From Planococcus wigleyi (GTDB lineage: Bacteria > Bacillota > Bacilli > Bacillales_A > Planococcaceae): 64,000 bases of DNA. Position 1 is the stretch's first letter. Each line of letters starts with the position of its first letter. A program made the translations under genes and the position numbers. The stretch spans positions 1,023,855 through 1,087,854 of the forward strand of contig NZ_JACSPU010000001.1 in assembly GCF_014836985.1 (NCBI RefSeq). The letters run 5' to 3'. The notes under the pieces were generated by a model, which searched no databases, was not told where the DNA came from, and saw only the letters and a list, made by a program, of their open reading frames with translations. Positions 51,300 to 59,825 of this stretch are shown one piece after another.

Positions 51300-52703
51300 A
51301 TGGCAATCGACAATCAGGAAAAGATCCTTGAAAGCTTGAAGCAGCACTTGACACCAGAGCAGATCAGCGTTAATGAAACCGTTAAAGAATTGCATGGGAA
51401 AGATGAATCCTATCACAAAATGGAGTTGCCGGACATCGTCGTTTTCCCTGAAAACAAGGAGCAGGTTTCGGAGATTATGAAAATCTCGTCACAGTATCAG
51501 ATTCCCGTCATCCCATTCGGACTTGGTTCCAGTTTAGAGGGCCATGTCATTCCGCAACGCGGAGGCATCACCATCGATTTTTCATTGATGAACAAAGTCT
51601 TGGAAGTTTTTGAAGAGGATTTTCTTGTGACTGTACAGCCGGGTGTAACACGGACCCAGCTCAATAAGGAACTGAAGAAATACGGCTTGTTTTTCACAGT
51701 AGATCCAGGAGCGGATGCGACGCTTGGCGGTATGGCCGCCACCAACGCCAGCGGCACCACATCAGTGAAGTACGGAGTTATGCGTGATCAAGTAAGGGAT
51801 TTGGAAGTGGTATTGGCGGATGGAACCTTTATCCATACCGGCAACAAAGCAGCAAAATCTTCCTCAGGCCTTCACTTGAATGGATTGTTTGTCGGTTCAG
51901 AAGGGACGCTCGGCTGTTTTACTGAAATGACACTTCGTGTATACGGCATCCCGGAACACATCACAGCAGCCCGCGCGTCGTTCCCGACGGTTAAAGACGC
52001 CGTGGAAGCCGTCGTATCCATTTTACAGGCAGGCATCCCGATTGCCCGCGTCGAACTGGTGGATGAGCAATCCATGGTACAAGTCAACAAATACAACGAA
52101 ACCGCTTATACAGAGGGGCCAACACTGTTTTTAGAGTTTCATGGAAATGAAGCGGGACTGCGTCAGGACGTGGAATTCATGCAGGAAATCGTCCAAGGGC
52201 ATGCCTGCATCGAAGTGGCGTTTGAAACGGATACCGCAGCGCGCAACCGCTTATGGGAAGCACGCCATACCTTGGCTTATGCCTATATCCACGGGCATCC
52301 AGGCAAAAAAATGATGGTGACGGATGTCTGCCTGCCGATTTCTGAACTGGCAGGAGCGGTCAGCCATGCACGGGAAAATCTGATGGCACTTGAATTGCCA
52401 GGGGGCATCGTGGGGCACGTCGGCGACGGCAACTTCCATGCACTCATCATGATGGACATGGACAACCCGGAAGAAGTGGCCAAAGCGCAGGAATTCAATG
52501 AACGCATCGTCTTGTATGCACTTGAACGCGGCGGCACATGCACGGGAGAACACGGTGTCGGCATCGGCAAGAAAAAATACCAGCAACAAGAACACGGAGC
52601 TGCACTGGACGTCATGGCAAAAATCAAAGCAGCCCTGGATCCGAATAATTTGCTGAACCCTGGAAAAAATATCAATGTCGATCATAAGGAGCTGACCCAA
52701 TGA
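51300..52703 (+). CDS. glcD: FAD-linked D-2-hydroxyacid dehydrogenase (GlcD/D-lactate dehydrogenase type)
   Basis: The 467 residues have an FAD-binding PCMH domain (about 40-220) with VIPFGLGSSLEGHV, GADATLGGMAATNASGTTSV and GSEGTLGCFTEM, and a C-terminal domain with GHVGDGNFHALI and GEHGVGIGKKKY. These enzymes oxidise glycolate or D-lactate and pass electrons to the respiratory chain. No glcE/glcF or iron-sulphur partner is present, which favours a stand-alone D-lactate dehydrogenase type. It overlaps the next gene by 4 bases, and a FadR-type operator lies upstream. Confidence 0.9.
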   Translation: MAIDNQEKILESLKQHLTPEQISVNETVKELHGKDESYHKMELPDIVVFPENKEQVSEIMKISSQYQIPVIPFGLGSSLEGHVIPQRGGITIDFSLMNKVLEVFEEDFLVTVQPGVTRTQLNKELKKYGLFFTVDPGADATLGGMAATNASGTTSVKYGVMRDQVRDLEVVLADGTFIHTGNKAAKSSSGLHLNGLFVGSEGTLGCFTEMTLRVYGIPEHITAARASFPTVKDAVEAVVSILQAGIPIARVELVDEQSMVQVNKYNETAYTEGPTLFLEFHGNEAGLRQDVEFMQEIVQGHACIEVAFETDTAARNRLWEARHTLAYAYIHGHPGKKMMVTDVCLPISELAGAVSHARENLMALELPGGIVGHVGDGNFHALIMMDMDNPEEVAKAQEFNERIVLYALERGGTCTGEHGVGIGKKKYQQQEHGAALDVMAKIKAALDPNNLLNPGKNINVDHKELTQ

Positions 52704-53683
52704 AAGTTTTGCAGTCCATTAGTGCAGTCGCCGGAAAATACTTTGCCGTCTGGGTCGTCCTGATTGCGTTGCTGGCCTTTTTCTTCCCAGCCGCGTTCCT
52801 GGGCTTCGGCAGCTACATCACCATTTTGCTGGGAGTCGTTATGTTCGGAATGGGCTTGACGCTGAAGCCAGTCGATTTCAAAATCATCTTCAAAAGTCCG
52901 CTCCCTGTCGTCATCGGAGTAGCGGCACAATTTTTAATCATGCCGTTTGCAGCATTCGCCATCGCTTATGTATTGAAATTGCCGCCTGAACTGGCTGCGG
53001 GACTCGTGCTCCTCGGCTGCGTTCCTGGAGGGACGGCATCGAATGTTATGGTTTATCTTGCTAAAGGAAATCTGGCGTTGTCCGTTGCAATGACGTCATT
53101 ATCGACTTTGATGGCACCCATCATGACGCCGCTGTTGTTATTGCTGCTGGCAGGCCAATGGCTTCCGGTAGATCCGGTATCGATGTTCCTGTCGATCGTT
53201 CAAGTGATCATCATTCCAATTGCGCTGGGCATTCTGGTTCAACGGTTTTTCCCGACAGCATTCGCCAAAAGCGTCACCATCGTACCGCTCATTTCCGTTG
53301 CAGCCATTTTAATCATTGTCTCTGCAGTTACAGCAGCCAATGCGCAAAATGTCATCAGTTCAGGATTCATCGTGTTCTTTGCAGTATTCCTGCATAACGG
53401 CTTCGGCTTATTGCTGGGCTATCTGACAGCGATGGCGATGGGGCTCAATGAAACAGACCGACGTGCCATTTCACTTGAAGTGGGCATGCAGAATTCCGGC
53501 TTGGGCGTCGCTTTAGCCACAGCCCATTTCAGCCCGCTCGCTGCACTTCCAAGTGTCTGGGGCGCAATCTGGCATAATATTTCCGGACCGATTCTTGCGA
53601 CGATTTGGTCGAAGAAATCGGCTGATAAGAAGGAAGTAGTTGGGGTGGATAGAGGGGTAGAGGTTAAGCCTTGGAAGGTTTGA
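52700..53683 (+). CDS. BASS family (bile acid:sodium symporter-like) carrier
   Basis: The 327 residues show nine to ten membrane segments and family stretches GVVMFGMGLTLKPVDF, LVLLGCVPGGTASNVMVYLA and ISLEVGMQNSGLGVALA. BASS proteins import organic anions with sodium, including pyruvate, pantoate precursors and other 2-oxo or hydroxy acids. Co-translation with glcD (ATGA overlap) suggests that it carries the substrate or product of that dehydrogenase. The specific anion is inference. Confidence 0.9.
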   Translation: MKVLQSISAVAGKYFAVWVVLIALLAFFFPAAFLGFGSYITILLGVVMFGMGLTLKPVDFKIIFKSPLPVVIGVAAQFLIMPFAAFAIAYVLKLPPELAAGLVLLGCVPGGTASNVMVYLAKGNLALSVAMTSLSTLMAPIMTPLLLLLLAGQWLPVDPVSMFLSIVQVIIIPIALGILVQRFFPTAFAKSVTIVPLISVAAILIIVSAVTAANAQNVISSGFIVFFAVFLHNGFGLLLGYLTAMAMGLNETDRRAISLEVGMQNSGLGVALATAHFSPLAALPSVWGAIWHNISGPILATIWSKKSADKKEVVGVDRGVEVKPWKV

Positions 53684-53726
53684 AAGAGTGTCGGTGAATC
53701 ATTTATCATATATAGGAAACTATTAG

Positions 53727-53751
53727 CCGTCCATTTATGGGCGGTTTTTTT
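53727..53751 (+). terminator. Terminator of the glcD operon
   Basis: CCGTCCAT / ATGGGCGG stem followed by seven T residues. Confidence 0.85.
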
Positions 53752-53940
53752 GTGGTTGATTTTGGCTAAAGATTAAGAAGGGTGCGTCAAGTCAAAGTTG
53801 GTTATTATTGTAATTACATCCTACTCTAGTAAAATGAAAGCTGAAGATAATTATAGATGCGAGCGGAACCATGTTAGGATAAAGAAATGAAGAAACAGAA
53901 TATAAAACCAATAGGCGCGAGTTCTTAGCAGGCCATATAG

Positions 53941-54468
53941 AACAGCATATCTAAGTCAGATAGTATCATTTTAGATTTCTTTGCTGGTTCTGGAACAACT
54001 GGCCATGCAGTTATGGAAATAAATAAAGAAGATGATGGTCAACGTAACTTTATATTATGCACAAATAATGAAAATAATATTTGCAAAGAAGTCACATATG
54101 AGCGTTTAAGAATAATAAATGAAAATGAATTTAAAAATTTAAATTTAAAATACTATCAAATTGATTTTATCCCTACGCAAAACCGATTTTACTATGAATA
54201 CGCAGATCAACTTCTTGAACGGGTACGCGAGCTGGTTGAATTGGAAAATGCAATTAACTTCACAGACAACAAGGAAATTGCAATCATTTTAAGTGATGAA
54301 GAATTAGAAGGATTTATGCAAAATCTTGAAGAAAATAAAGATTACAGAGTAGTATATTTAGGACATAACGTTCTTGCAACTGGTGAACAAGAAAAGGCAT
54401 TGTTTGAAAATAAAATTAAAATCAACGTTATACCAGATTACTATTTTCAAGAGCTAAGGGGACTATGA
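53941..54468 (+). pseudogene. mod: 5'-truncated type III restriction-modification methyltransferase (mod) fragment
   Basis: A start-less frame after a TAG at 53938 reads [20 protein letters not shown], the SAM-binding FxGxG motif, followed by [16 protein letters not shown] and a C-terminal [20 protein letters not shown] typical of type III Mod proteins. In this beta-class layout the catalytic DPPY motif and the target-recognition domain lie N-terminal; both are missing here. Only about 175 residues remain. Base composition is visibly AT-rich compared with the glcD operon. An internal ATG at 54013 may still give a 151-residue product. It abuts res by one base. Confidence 0.85.
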
Positions 54469-54469
54469 G

Positions 54470-56659
54470 ATGGCAAAGTTAGCTGATTTTCAGATAAAGG
54501 CGATAGCTAAACTAACAGAAAGCATGAATGACGAAAAGAAAGAAGTTGTATTAAAAAGCCCTACAGGCTCGGGCAAAACAATTATAATTACTCATTTTAT
54601 GGACGAATACGGAAAAGGGCATTTTAACAATGTCTTTGTATGGTTAACTCCTGGAAAAGGAAATTTAGAAGAACAAAGCAAAGCCAAGATGGATGCTTAT
54701 ATTCATAACAGTTCAACAAAACTTTTATCAGATGTTATGACCTACGGATTTAAAGAAAATGATGCGTGTTTTATCAACTGGGAAAAGTTAACTAAAAAAG
54801 GAAATACAGCTCTAAAAGAATCCGAAAGAACTAATTTCTTAGAGCATATTGAACGTGCCCATAGAGAAGGGCTCGAATTTACAATCATTATCGATGAGTC
54901 TCATCAAAACGATACTGTAAGAGCTAGTGATCTAATTGAATTATTCAAACCTAAAAAGATAATAAGAACTTCTGCTACACCTAAAAATTATACTAACGCT
55001 ACTTTGATTGAAGTATCGGAGTCTGATGTAATAGCAGAAGGACTAATTAAGAAAATGCTCATTATTAATGAGAATTTTGGTGGAAACCTTGAAATCGAAA
55101 GCCCAGTAAACTTTCTTTTAGATAAAGCTTTAGATAAATTAGATGAATTGAAGTCAGGTTTTGCTGAAAGAAAAGCAATTATAAATCCCTTAATGGTTGT
55201 GCAGCTTCCTAATAATAGTGACGCATTATTAGATGAAATTGAAAGATACTTAGCAACCAAACACATTACTTATGAAAATGGATTACTTGCAGTTTGGCTG
55301 AGTGATAAAAAACAAAATCTTGAAGAAATTGAAGAGTTAAATGCTAAGCCTACTATCGTGATTATTAAGCAGGCTATTGCTACAGGATGGGACTGCCCGC
55401 GAGCCCATATTCTTGTTAAATTAAGAGAAAACACTAGAGAGACATTTGAAATTCAAACTATTGGGCGCATACGGAGAATGCCCGAAGTAAAACATTACGA
55501 GAATGATTTATTAGATTCTTGTTATTTGTATACATTTGATGAAAGGTTTACAGAAGGAGTGAAATTGCATTTAGGAAAAGGTGCATTAGATGCTGCAAAA
55601 TTATTTTTAAAAAATGAGCTCCGAAATATCACTTTAATTACTGAGCACAAAACTGGGGTAGGGGCGCCAAGAGATGCGTCGTTATCGTTAAAAACAATGG
55701 AAAATTATTTCAAGGATGAATATGAGTTGACGAAAAAAACAACTCATAATAAAAATAAAATGGAAGCTAAAGGATATAAATTTTCAGAGAATATAATTAA
55801 GCAAACTTTCACAGGTCAAGTGCATACTTTGACAGTGGAAGAGTTTGAAAATCTAGAAAAAATTAATTTAGTAGAACCATTAAACACGCATAGACACGGA
55901 CGGGAGTACCATAATAGGGTAAGTACGTTAGGGGTTCAATTGAGTTTACCCTATGAACAAATGAATACTATTATTAGACGCCTATTTGATAAAAATGTTG
56001 AATATAAAAACAAACTTTTGAACTTAGAAACTAAAGAAGTTTATGCATTTGTAATAAATAACTTCTACAGATTAAAAGAAGATTTTAGATCAGCCATGTC
56101 TGGTGTTAATATACAAGTTGCGTTAGATCTTAAAGATATTACAGAAAGAGAAATAACTATTCCTAAAGAGTTTTTATTTACTTTTGATGGAAATAATAGA
56201 GTGCAACGAGAATACGAAAGTAGCGTATATAAAGGTTATTTATCTTCCGCAGAAATTCGGTCTGATTCCGAAAAAACATTTGAGAAATACTGTAATGATT
56301 CTAAAGAGGTTGAATGGGTATATAGAAATGGTGATAAAGGCAATGACTACCTTTCTATTGTTTATCAAGATAATTTCGGTAAACAAAAATCTTTTTATCC
56401 CGATTATATACTTTCGAAAAATGGTGAAATTTGGATTGTTGAAACAAAAGGTGGATTTAGCAGAAGTGGAAGTAGCGAAGATATTGATCGTTACTCACCA
56501 AAGAAATTTGAAGTGTTAAAAAGATACTTAACTAAACATAATTTAAAAGGAGGATTTGTTAGAAAAGATAAGAGCAACAATGAGTTGTTTATTTGTACTG
56601 AAAATTATAAAGATGATATTAAAGACGAATGTTGGACTATATTAAGTGAAATATTGTAG
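54470..56659 (+). CDS. res: Type III restriction enzyme Res subunit, apparently intact
   Basis: The 729 residues have a superfamily 2 helicase core: KSPTGSGKT (Walker A, about residue 30), IIIDESH (motif II, DESH, about 140), RTSATPK (motif III), and QTIGRIRRMPE (motif VI, about 330). The C-terminal nuclease domain shows FYPDYILSKNGEIWIVETKG (PD-x-ExK). It should translocate on or scan DNA and cut it together with Mod. As type III Res needs Mod for site recognition and the local mod is truncated, it is probably silent unless a Mod is supplied elsewhere. The gene is AT-rich and likely acquired. Confidence 0.92.
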   Translation: MAKLADFQIKAIAKLTESMNDEKKEVVLKSPTGSGKTIIITHFMDEYGKGHFNNVFVWLTPGKGNLEEQSKAKMDAYIHNSSTKLLSDVMTYGFKENDACFINWEKLTKKGNTALKESERTNFLEHIERAHREGLEFTIIIDESHQNDTVRASDLIELFKPKKIIRTSATPKNYTNATLIEVSESDVIAEGLIKKMLIINENFGGNLEIESPVNFLLDKALDKLDELKSGFAERKAIINPLMVVQLPNNSDALLDEIERYLATKHITYENGLLAVWLSDKKQNLEEIEELNAKPTIVIIKQAIATGWDCPRAHILVKLRENTRETFEIQTIGRIRRMPEVKHYENDLLDSCYLYTFDERFTEGVKLHLGKGALDAAKLFLKNELRNITLITEHKTGVGAPRDASLSLKTMENYFKDEYELTKKTTHNKNKMEAKGYKFSENIIKQTFTGQVHTLTVEEFENLEKINLVEPLNTHRHGREYHNRVSTLGVQLSLPYEQMNTIIRRLFDKNVEYKNKLLNLETKEVYAFVINNFYRLKEDFRSAMSGVNIQVALDLKDITEREITIPKEFLFTFDGNNRVQREYESSVYKGYLSSAEIRSDSEKTFEKYCNDSKEVEWVYRNGDKGNDYLSIVYQDNFGKQKSFYPDYILSKNGEIWIVETKGGFSRSGSSEDIDRYSPKKFEVLKRYLTKHNLKGGFVRKDKSNNELFICTENYKDDIKDECWTILSEIL

Positions 56660-56804
56660 TTATCACTATAAATTCTTAGTTGACCATCAAGAATTATGTG
56701 TGCAAGCTGTCGAAGGTGAACAGTATTACTTCCTCGACGTCTCGCTCTTTCAAGGTCAAATGACTTCTTGCGAAATAAAACCATTGTATGGGGAAGAACT
56801 TTGA
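56646..56804 (+). pseudogene. Possible coding remnant after res
   Basis: A frame overlapping the res end reads HYKFLVDHQELCVQAVEGEQ and then YYFLDVSLFQGQMTSCEIKP and ends at a TGA. Amino acid order looks coding and base composition is higher in GC than res. A GTG could start it, but there is no ribosome binding site. It is probably the tail of a lost gene; the family is not recognised. Confidence 0.3.
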
Positions 56805-56840
56805 GTTGAAGATAAATTAATAAATAAATAATTTTAACCT

Positions 56841-56877
56841 ATCAAAAACGATGGTTTTTGATAGTACCGAGAAGAAG
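56841..56877 (+). repeat. Left copy of a 37-base sequence flanking the TRAP cassette
   Basis: The copy begins ATCAAAAACGATGGTTTTTG and ends GAGAAGAAG. It matches 62850-62886 at 31 of 37 positions in the same orientation. It includes a hairpin (CTATCAAAAAC / GTTTTTGATAG). In the right copy the same sequence runs into a full terminator; here the second arm is absent. Confidence 0.65.
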
Positions 56878-56950
56878 ATGGAAATATTTGTCGCTTTCGG
56901 AGCCGATTTGTATCTATTTTAAGTGCTATTTTGCATCGTATATATAATAA

Positions 56951-56991
56951 AACCTGATTTCCCTTTTGAGTACTAGGGAAATCAGGCTTTT
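56951..56991 (+). terminator. Terminator-like hairpin without an obvious gene
   Basis: CCTGATTTCCC / GGGAAATCAGG stem with a 12-base loop and CTTTT. The nearest plus-strand gene is res, about 290 bases upstream. The rest of 56805-57298 holds no gene except the fragment at 57061-57165. Confidence 0.65.
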
Positions 56992-57060
56992 GATGTTCAA
57001 CAATCGCGCCGGTTATGGAAAACTCTGAGATTGAGCGAAATTAGAGAAATGTCACCGTGT

Positions 57061-57165
57061 TCATAAACACTTTACAGGCTCTGATGGGTTGATTTTTTGT
57101 CCAATAATTCCGGCACATTCTTCCGGTGATGTTTTTGTTGTGTCAACGCCACTTCTATTCTGCAT
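57061..57165 (-). pseudogene. Possible C-terminal fragment of a small kinase-like protein
   Basis: The frame reads SGVDTTKTSPEECAGIIGQK and ends INPSEPVKCL. The pattern VDTT-x-x-SPEE-x-A-x-II recalls the last helix of small P-loop kinases, but the rest of such a gene is missing. There is no ribosome binding site at the internal ATG. Treated as a remnant at best. Confidence 0.25.
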
Positions 57166-57298
57166 TACACAACTCTCTTTTTTATTAATCTTGCGTACGG
57201 TCTTTCCGTTGGTTATGATTAATTGAAGAATATGGACGCAGCACAATCGGGAGAAATTTTATAGGACTTTGCTGAATTTCAATTCTTAGGGGGATAAA

Positions 57299-58000
57299 AT
57301 GTATAAACTACCACCACGTAATTCAATCTATCAAGATGTATTGAATGAAATTATAAACTTGATTAAAAATGGGGAATGGACCGCAGGGGATCGAATACCC
57401 ACTGAAACAGAACTGGCAAGAATATTTCAAGTAAGCAGGAATAGTATCAGGGAAGCCCTGAAGATTTTAGATCATCTGAACATAATTTCTTCTAAAGCTG
57501 GCAGTGGTACTCATGTGTCAGAAGAGTCCCATCAAAATATACAAAAGATGGAACTCATTCATACACTGCGGCAGAATAGTACTTACGAGTCCTTGATGGA
57601 TACACGCTTGATCATTGAGCCGGAGCTTACTTATCGAGCTGCATTGAATGCTACGGAAGAAGATATTAAAAATTTGGAAGGCATCATTGAATTGAGTTTC
57701 AATCAAGTTAAGGATGGTACCTACTATACTCCAACAGTTGGCTTTTCATTTCACATGGAACTCGCAAAAATTGCTCATAATGAAATCTTGTGGAAGTTTT
57801 TGGAGTCAATCACGCTAGAACTTCTAGGACTTAGAAAAGTAATCATGAACAAACACGATCAACAGGATTTATTAGGTGAGATAGGAGAACATAAAATTAT
57901 CTTTGATTTTATTAAAGCAGCTGATGCTGAAGGAGCAAAAAAGGCGATGTATAACCACTTGAAGAATGCTCAAAGCTATCTGACTGATACAGAAAAATAA
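57299..58000 (+). CDS. FadR-subfamily GntR regulator of the TRAP cassette
   Basis: The ATG follows GGGGG. The 233 residues have an N-terminal winged helix (1-78; TETELARIFQVSRNSIREAL) and a FadR-type helical FCD domain (about 90-225) with histidines in FSFHMELA and GEHKIIFDF expected to bind a metal and an organic-acid ligand. The next genes encode a TRAP transporter and an amino-acid-related dehydrogenase, preceded by a 27-base palindrome, so this protein most likely represses them. The ligand is unknown. Confidence 0.88.
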   Translation: MYKLPPRNSIYQDVLNEIINLIKNGEWTAGDRIPTETELARIFQVSRNSIREALKILDHLNIISSKAGSGTHVSEESHQNIQKMELIHTLRQNSTYESLMDTRLIIEPELTYRAALNATEEDIKNLEGIIELSFNQVKDGTYYTPTVGFSFHMELAKIAHNEILWKFLESITLELLGLRKVIMNKHDQQDLLGEIGEHKIIFDFIKAADAEGAKKAMYNHLKNAQSYLTDTEK

Positions 58001-58113
58001 TCTTAATCCAATTTAGAGTTAAGCAGGTTCTATGATTAAATCATAGATCCTTTTATTTTGGGCAATTATTTTTGAAACATTTGATTGAATAAAATAAGTT
58101 TTCTAAATAATCA

Positions 58114-58141
58114 TTGCAATCTGCTATTAAGGCATTATAAT
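58114..58141 (+). promoter_or_regulatory. SigA-type promoter of dctPQM
   Basis: TTGCAA (58114-58119) and a perfect TATAAT (58136-58141) are 16 bases apart, just upstream of the operator. Confidence 0.75.
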
Positions 58142-58153
58142 AAATTATAACGA

Positions 58154-58180
58154 TTGTTTAATTGTAGGACAATTGAACAA
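58154..58180. promoter_or_regulatory. 27-base palindromic operator
   Basis: TTGTTTAATTGTAGGACAAT plus TGAACAA is symmetrical about AGG with one mismatch pair. Its core TTGT-N3-ACAA is FadR-type. It lies directly after the promoter, over the start of transcription. Confidence 0.8.
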
Positions 58181-58186
58181 TATTGA

Positions 58187-58200
58187 TGTAAGCGTTTTAT
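58187..58200 (+). promoter_or_regulatory. Possible cre site (CcpA)
   Basis: TGTAAGCGTTTTAT fits the cre consensus TGWAANCGNTNWCA at 12 of 14 positions. Located downstream of the promoter, it could block elongation when preferred sugars are present. Confidence 0.5.
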
Positions 58201-58227
58201 TTTCACGGAAAAGGGAGGAGAAATGTT

Positions 58228-59253
58228 ATGCAAAAGAAATGGCTTTTAAGTTTGGTGCTGGTTTTGACGCTATCGATCTTGGCAGCTTGTGGTTCAGGAA
58301 GTTCAGCAGGAGGAGATGGGGGCGAAGAAGTTACATGGAAGTTGAACCATATTCGACCTGCTGATACTCGGACAGATAAAAGTGCAAATGAATTTGTAAC
58401 GAATGTCTTGGATGAAACTGAGGGTAGAGTAAATATTGAGATTTATGATAACTCTCAACTGGGCGACTACCAACTTGTTCAGGAAAGTGTTTCAACAGGT
58501 GAGATAGAAATGCAGTTAGCTACATTGGGAACGAACGTGGATCCGTCGCTTCAGGTAGCGATTGCTCCTTACCTTGTGACCAACTGGGAAGAAGCGAAGC
58601 AACTTTATAACTCTGAAGATGGAATGCTGAACAACTATCTATCAGAACAACTAGAGAAACAAAACATTAAACTATTAGCTGTTTATCCTCAATATTTCGG
58701 TTCTGTATTTTTAGCAAAAGAAGCATTAGATCCTAAAAACCCTAACGTCAGTAAAGACATGAAAATTCGGGTTCCTGCGATGAAGTCTTTCGAGGAGTTT
58801 GGGAAGGGTATCGGATTTGTTGTCACGCCACTTCCGGCATCGGAAATGTTTACATCACTTCAAACAGGTGTTGTAGATGGAGTTCTAGGTGGTGGAACGG
58901 AACTATATTACAACCAATTAAGTGAACTAGGCGAATACATTTTGCCGATCAATACACATTTCGAAGCGCATTATCTGACAGTGAACAAAGACAAATTCGA
59001 AAGTTTGAATGGAGAAGATCAAGAAGCAATCTTGAATGTGGCCAAAGAATTTGAAACAGCAGCCTTTGCTCAAGCAGAAGAAGAGCAGAATAAATATAAC
59101 GAGCTCATTGAAGAAGAGGGCGTAGAAGTCATCGAATTAACAGACGAAGAAGTTAAAGTATTTGCTGATAAAGTGCGTAAAGATGTATGGCCAATTATTG
59201 AAAGTGAATATGGAGAGATTTTCGACGATGTTAAAAAGGAACTAGGAATCTAA
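58228..59253 (+). CDS. dctP: DctP-type TRAP transporter solute-binding lipoprotein
   Basis: The 341 residues begin with a lipoprotein signal ending LAAC (lipid-bearing Cys about residue 20), then a serine/glycine linker and a DctP domain with HIRPADTRTDKSANEFVTNV and the substrate-site stretch MKIRVPAMKSFEEFGKGIGF, whose arginine normally salt-bridges the ligand carboxylate, plus LQTGVVDGVLGG. It captures a carboxylic acid outside the membrane and delivers it to DctQM. AGGGAGG precedes the ATG. The substrate is unknown, but an amino- or imino-acid-like ligand would suit the downstream dehydrogenase. Confidence 0.93.
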   Translation: MQKKWLLSLVLVLTLSILAACGSGSSAGGDGGEEVTWKLNHIRPADTRTDKSANEFVTNVLDETEGRVNIEIYDNSQLGDYQLVQESVSTGEIEMQLATLGTNVDPSLQVAIAPYLVTNWEEAKQLYNSEDGMLNNYLSEQLEKQNIKLLAVYPQYFGSVFLAKEALDPKNPNVSKDMKIRVPAMKSFEEFGKGIGFVVTPLPASEMFTSLQTGVVDGVLGGGTELYYNQLSELGEYILPINTHFEAHYLTVNKDKFESLNGEDQEAILNVAKEFETAAFAQAEEEQNKYNELIEEEGVEVIELTDEEVKVFADKVRKDVWPIIESEYGEIFDDVKKELGI

Positions 59254-59294
59254 AACTAAAAGTTTCTTCAAAGTACAGTTAAGGAAGTGAAGTT

Positions 59295-59825
59295 TTGAAT
59301 AAGGGAAATTCGATTTATAAAGGACTGACTTCTAAACTGATATTTATCCAACAAGGTCTGGGCGTTTTTATGATGGTTATGCTTCTCCTCTTAGTGTTTG
59401 TCCAAGTCATATTAAGAGCATTCAATGCTCCATTAATGGGCATCGAGGAATTGCTTATTCTTCCGACGATTTGGCTTTATATGCTTGGGTCAGCTAATGC
59501 GTCACAAGAAAGATCTCAAATCTCTGTCGATATTCTAGAGGTCTTCATGAAAAACCAAACCGTATTAACAATCATTCATGTGATAAAAAATATTGTCAGT
59601 TTGATTATCGGAATTGTATTAACGTACTGGATGTTTAATTTCCTGATGTATTCGTTCGATCTATGGAAACTCAGTCCTCTACTGTCCATGCCGATGTTCT
59701 TTATTGAATCAGCTTTGTTTGTGGGGTTGGCTTTAATGACACTGTATACTTTTGTTGATTTGATATTGAGTTTGCGTGATGCAAAAAACTATTTTGGAAA
59801 TTCTAGAAAGGGGGGGGGGATTTAA
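59295..59825 (+). CDS. dctQ: TRAP transporter small membrane subunit DctQ
   Basis: A TTG start follows AAGGAAGTGAAG. The 176 residues have four membrane segments and the DctQ pattern IEELLILPTIWLYMLGSANA. It joins DctM to form the sodium-driven carrier. The last codons lie in a run of ten G residues (SRKGGGI then stop), which also acts as the ribosome binding site for dctM. One added G would read straight into dctM. The stop and the dctM start overlap as TAATG. Confidence 0.9.
   Translation: MNKGNSIYKGLTSKLIFIQQGLGVFMMVMLLLLVFVQVILRAFNAPLMGIEELLILPTIWLYMLGSANASQERSQISVDILEVFMKNQTVLTIIHVIKNIVSLIIGIVLTYWMFNFLMYSFDLWKLSPLLSMPMFFIESALFVGLALMTLYTFVDLILSLRDAKNYFGNSRKGGGI
59810..59819 (+). repeat. 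G10 homopolymer at the dctQ/dctM junction
   Basis: Ten consecutive G residues lie in the last codons of dctQ, five bases before the dctM ATG. Adding one G would join dctQ in frame to dctM (GAT TTA ATG with no stop). Confidence 0.9.
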
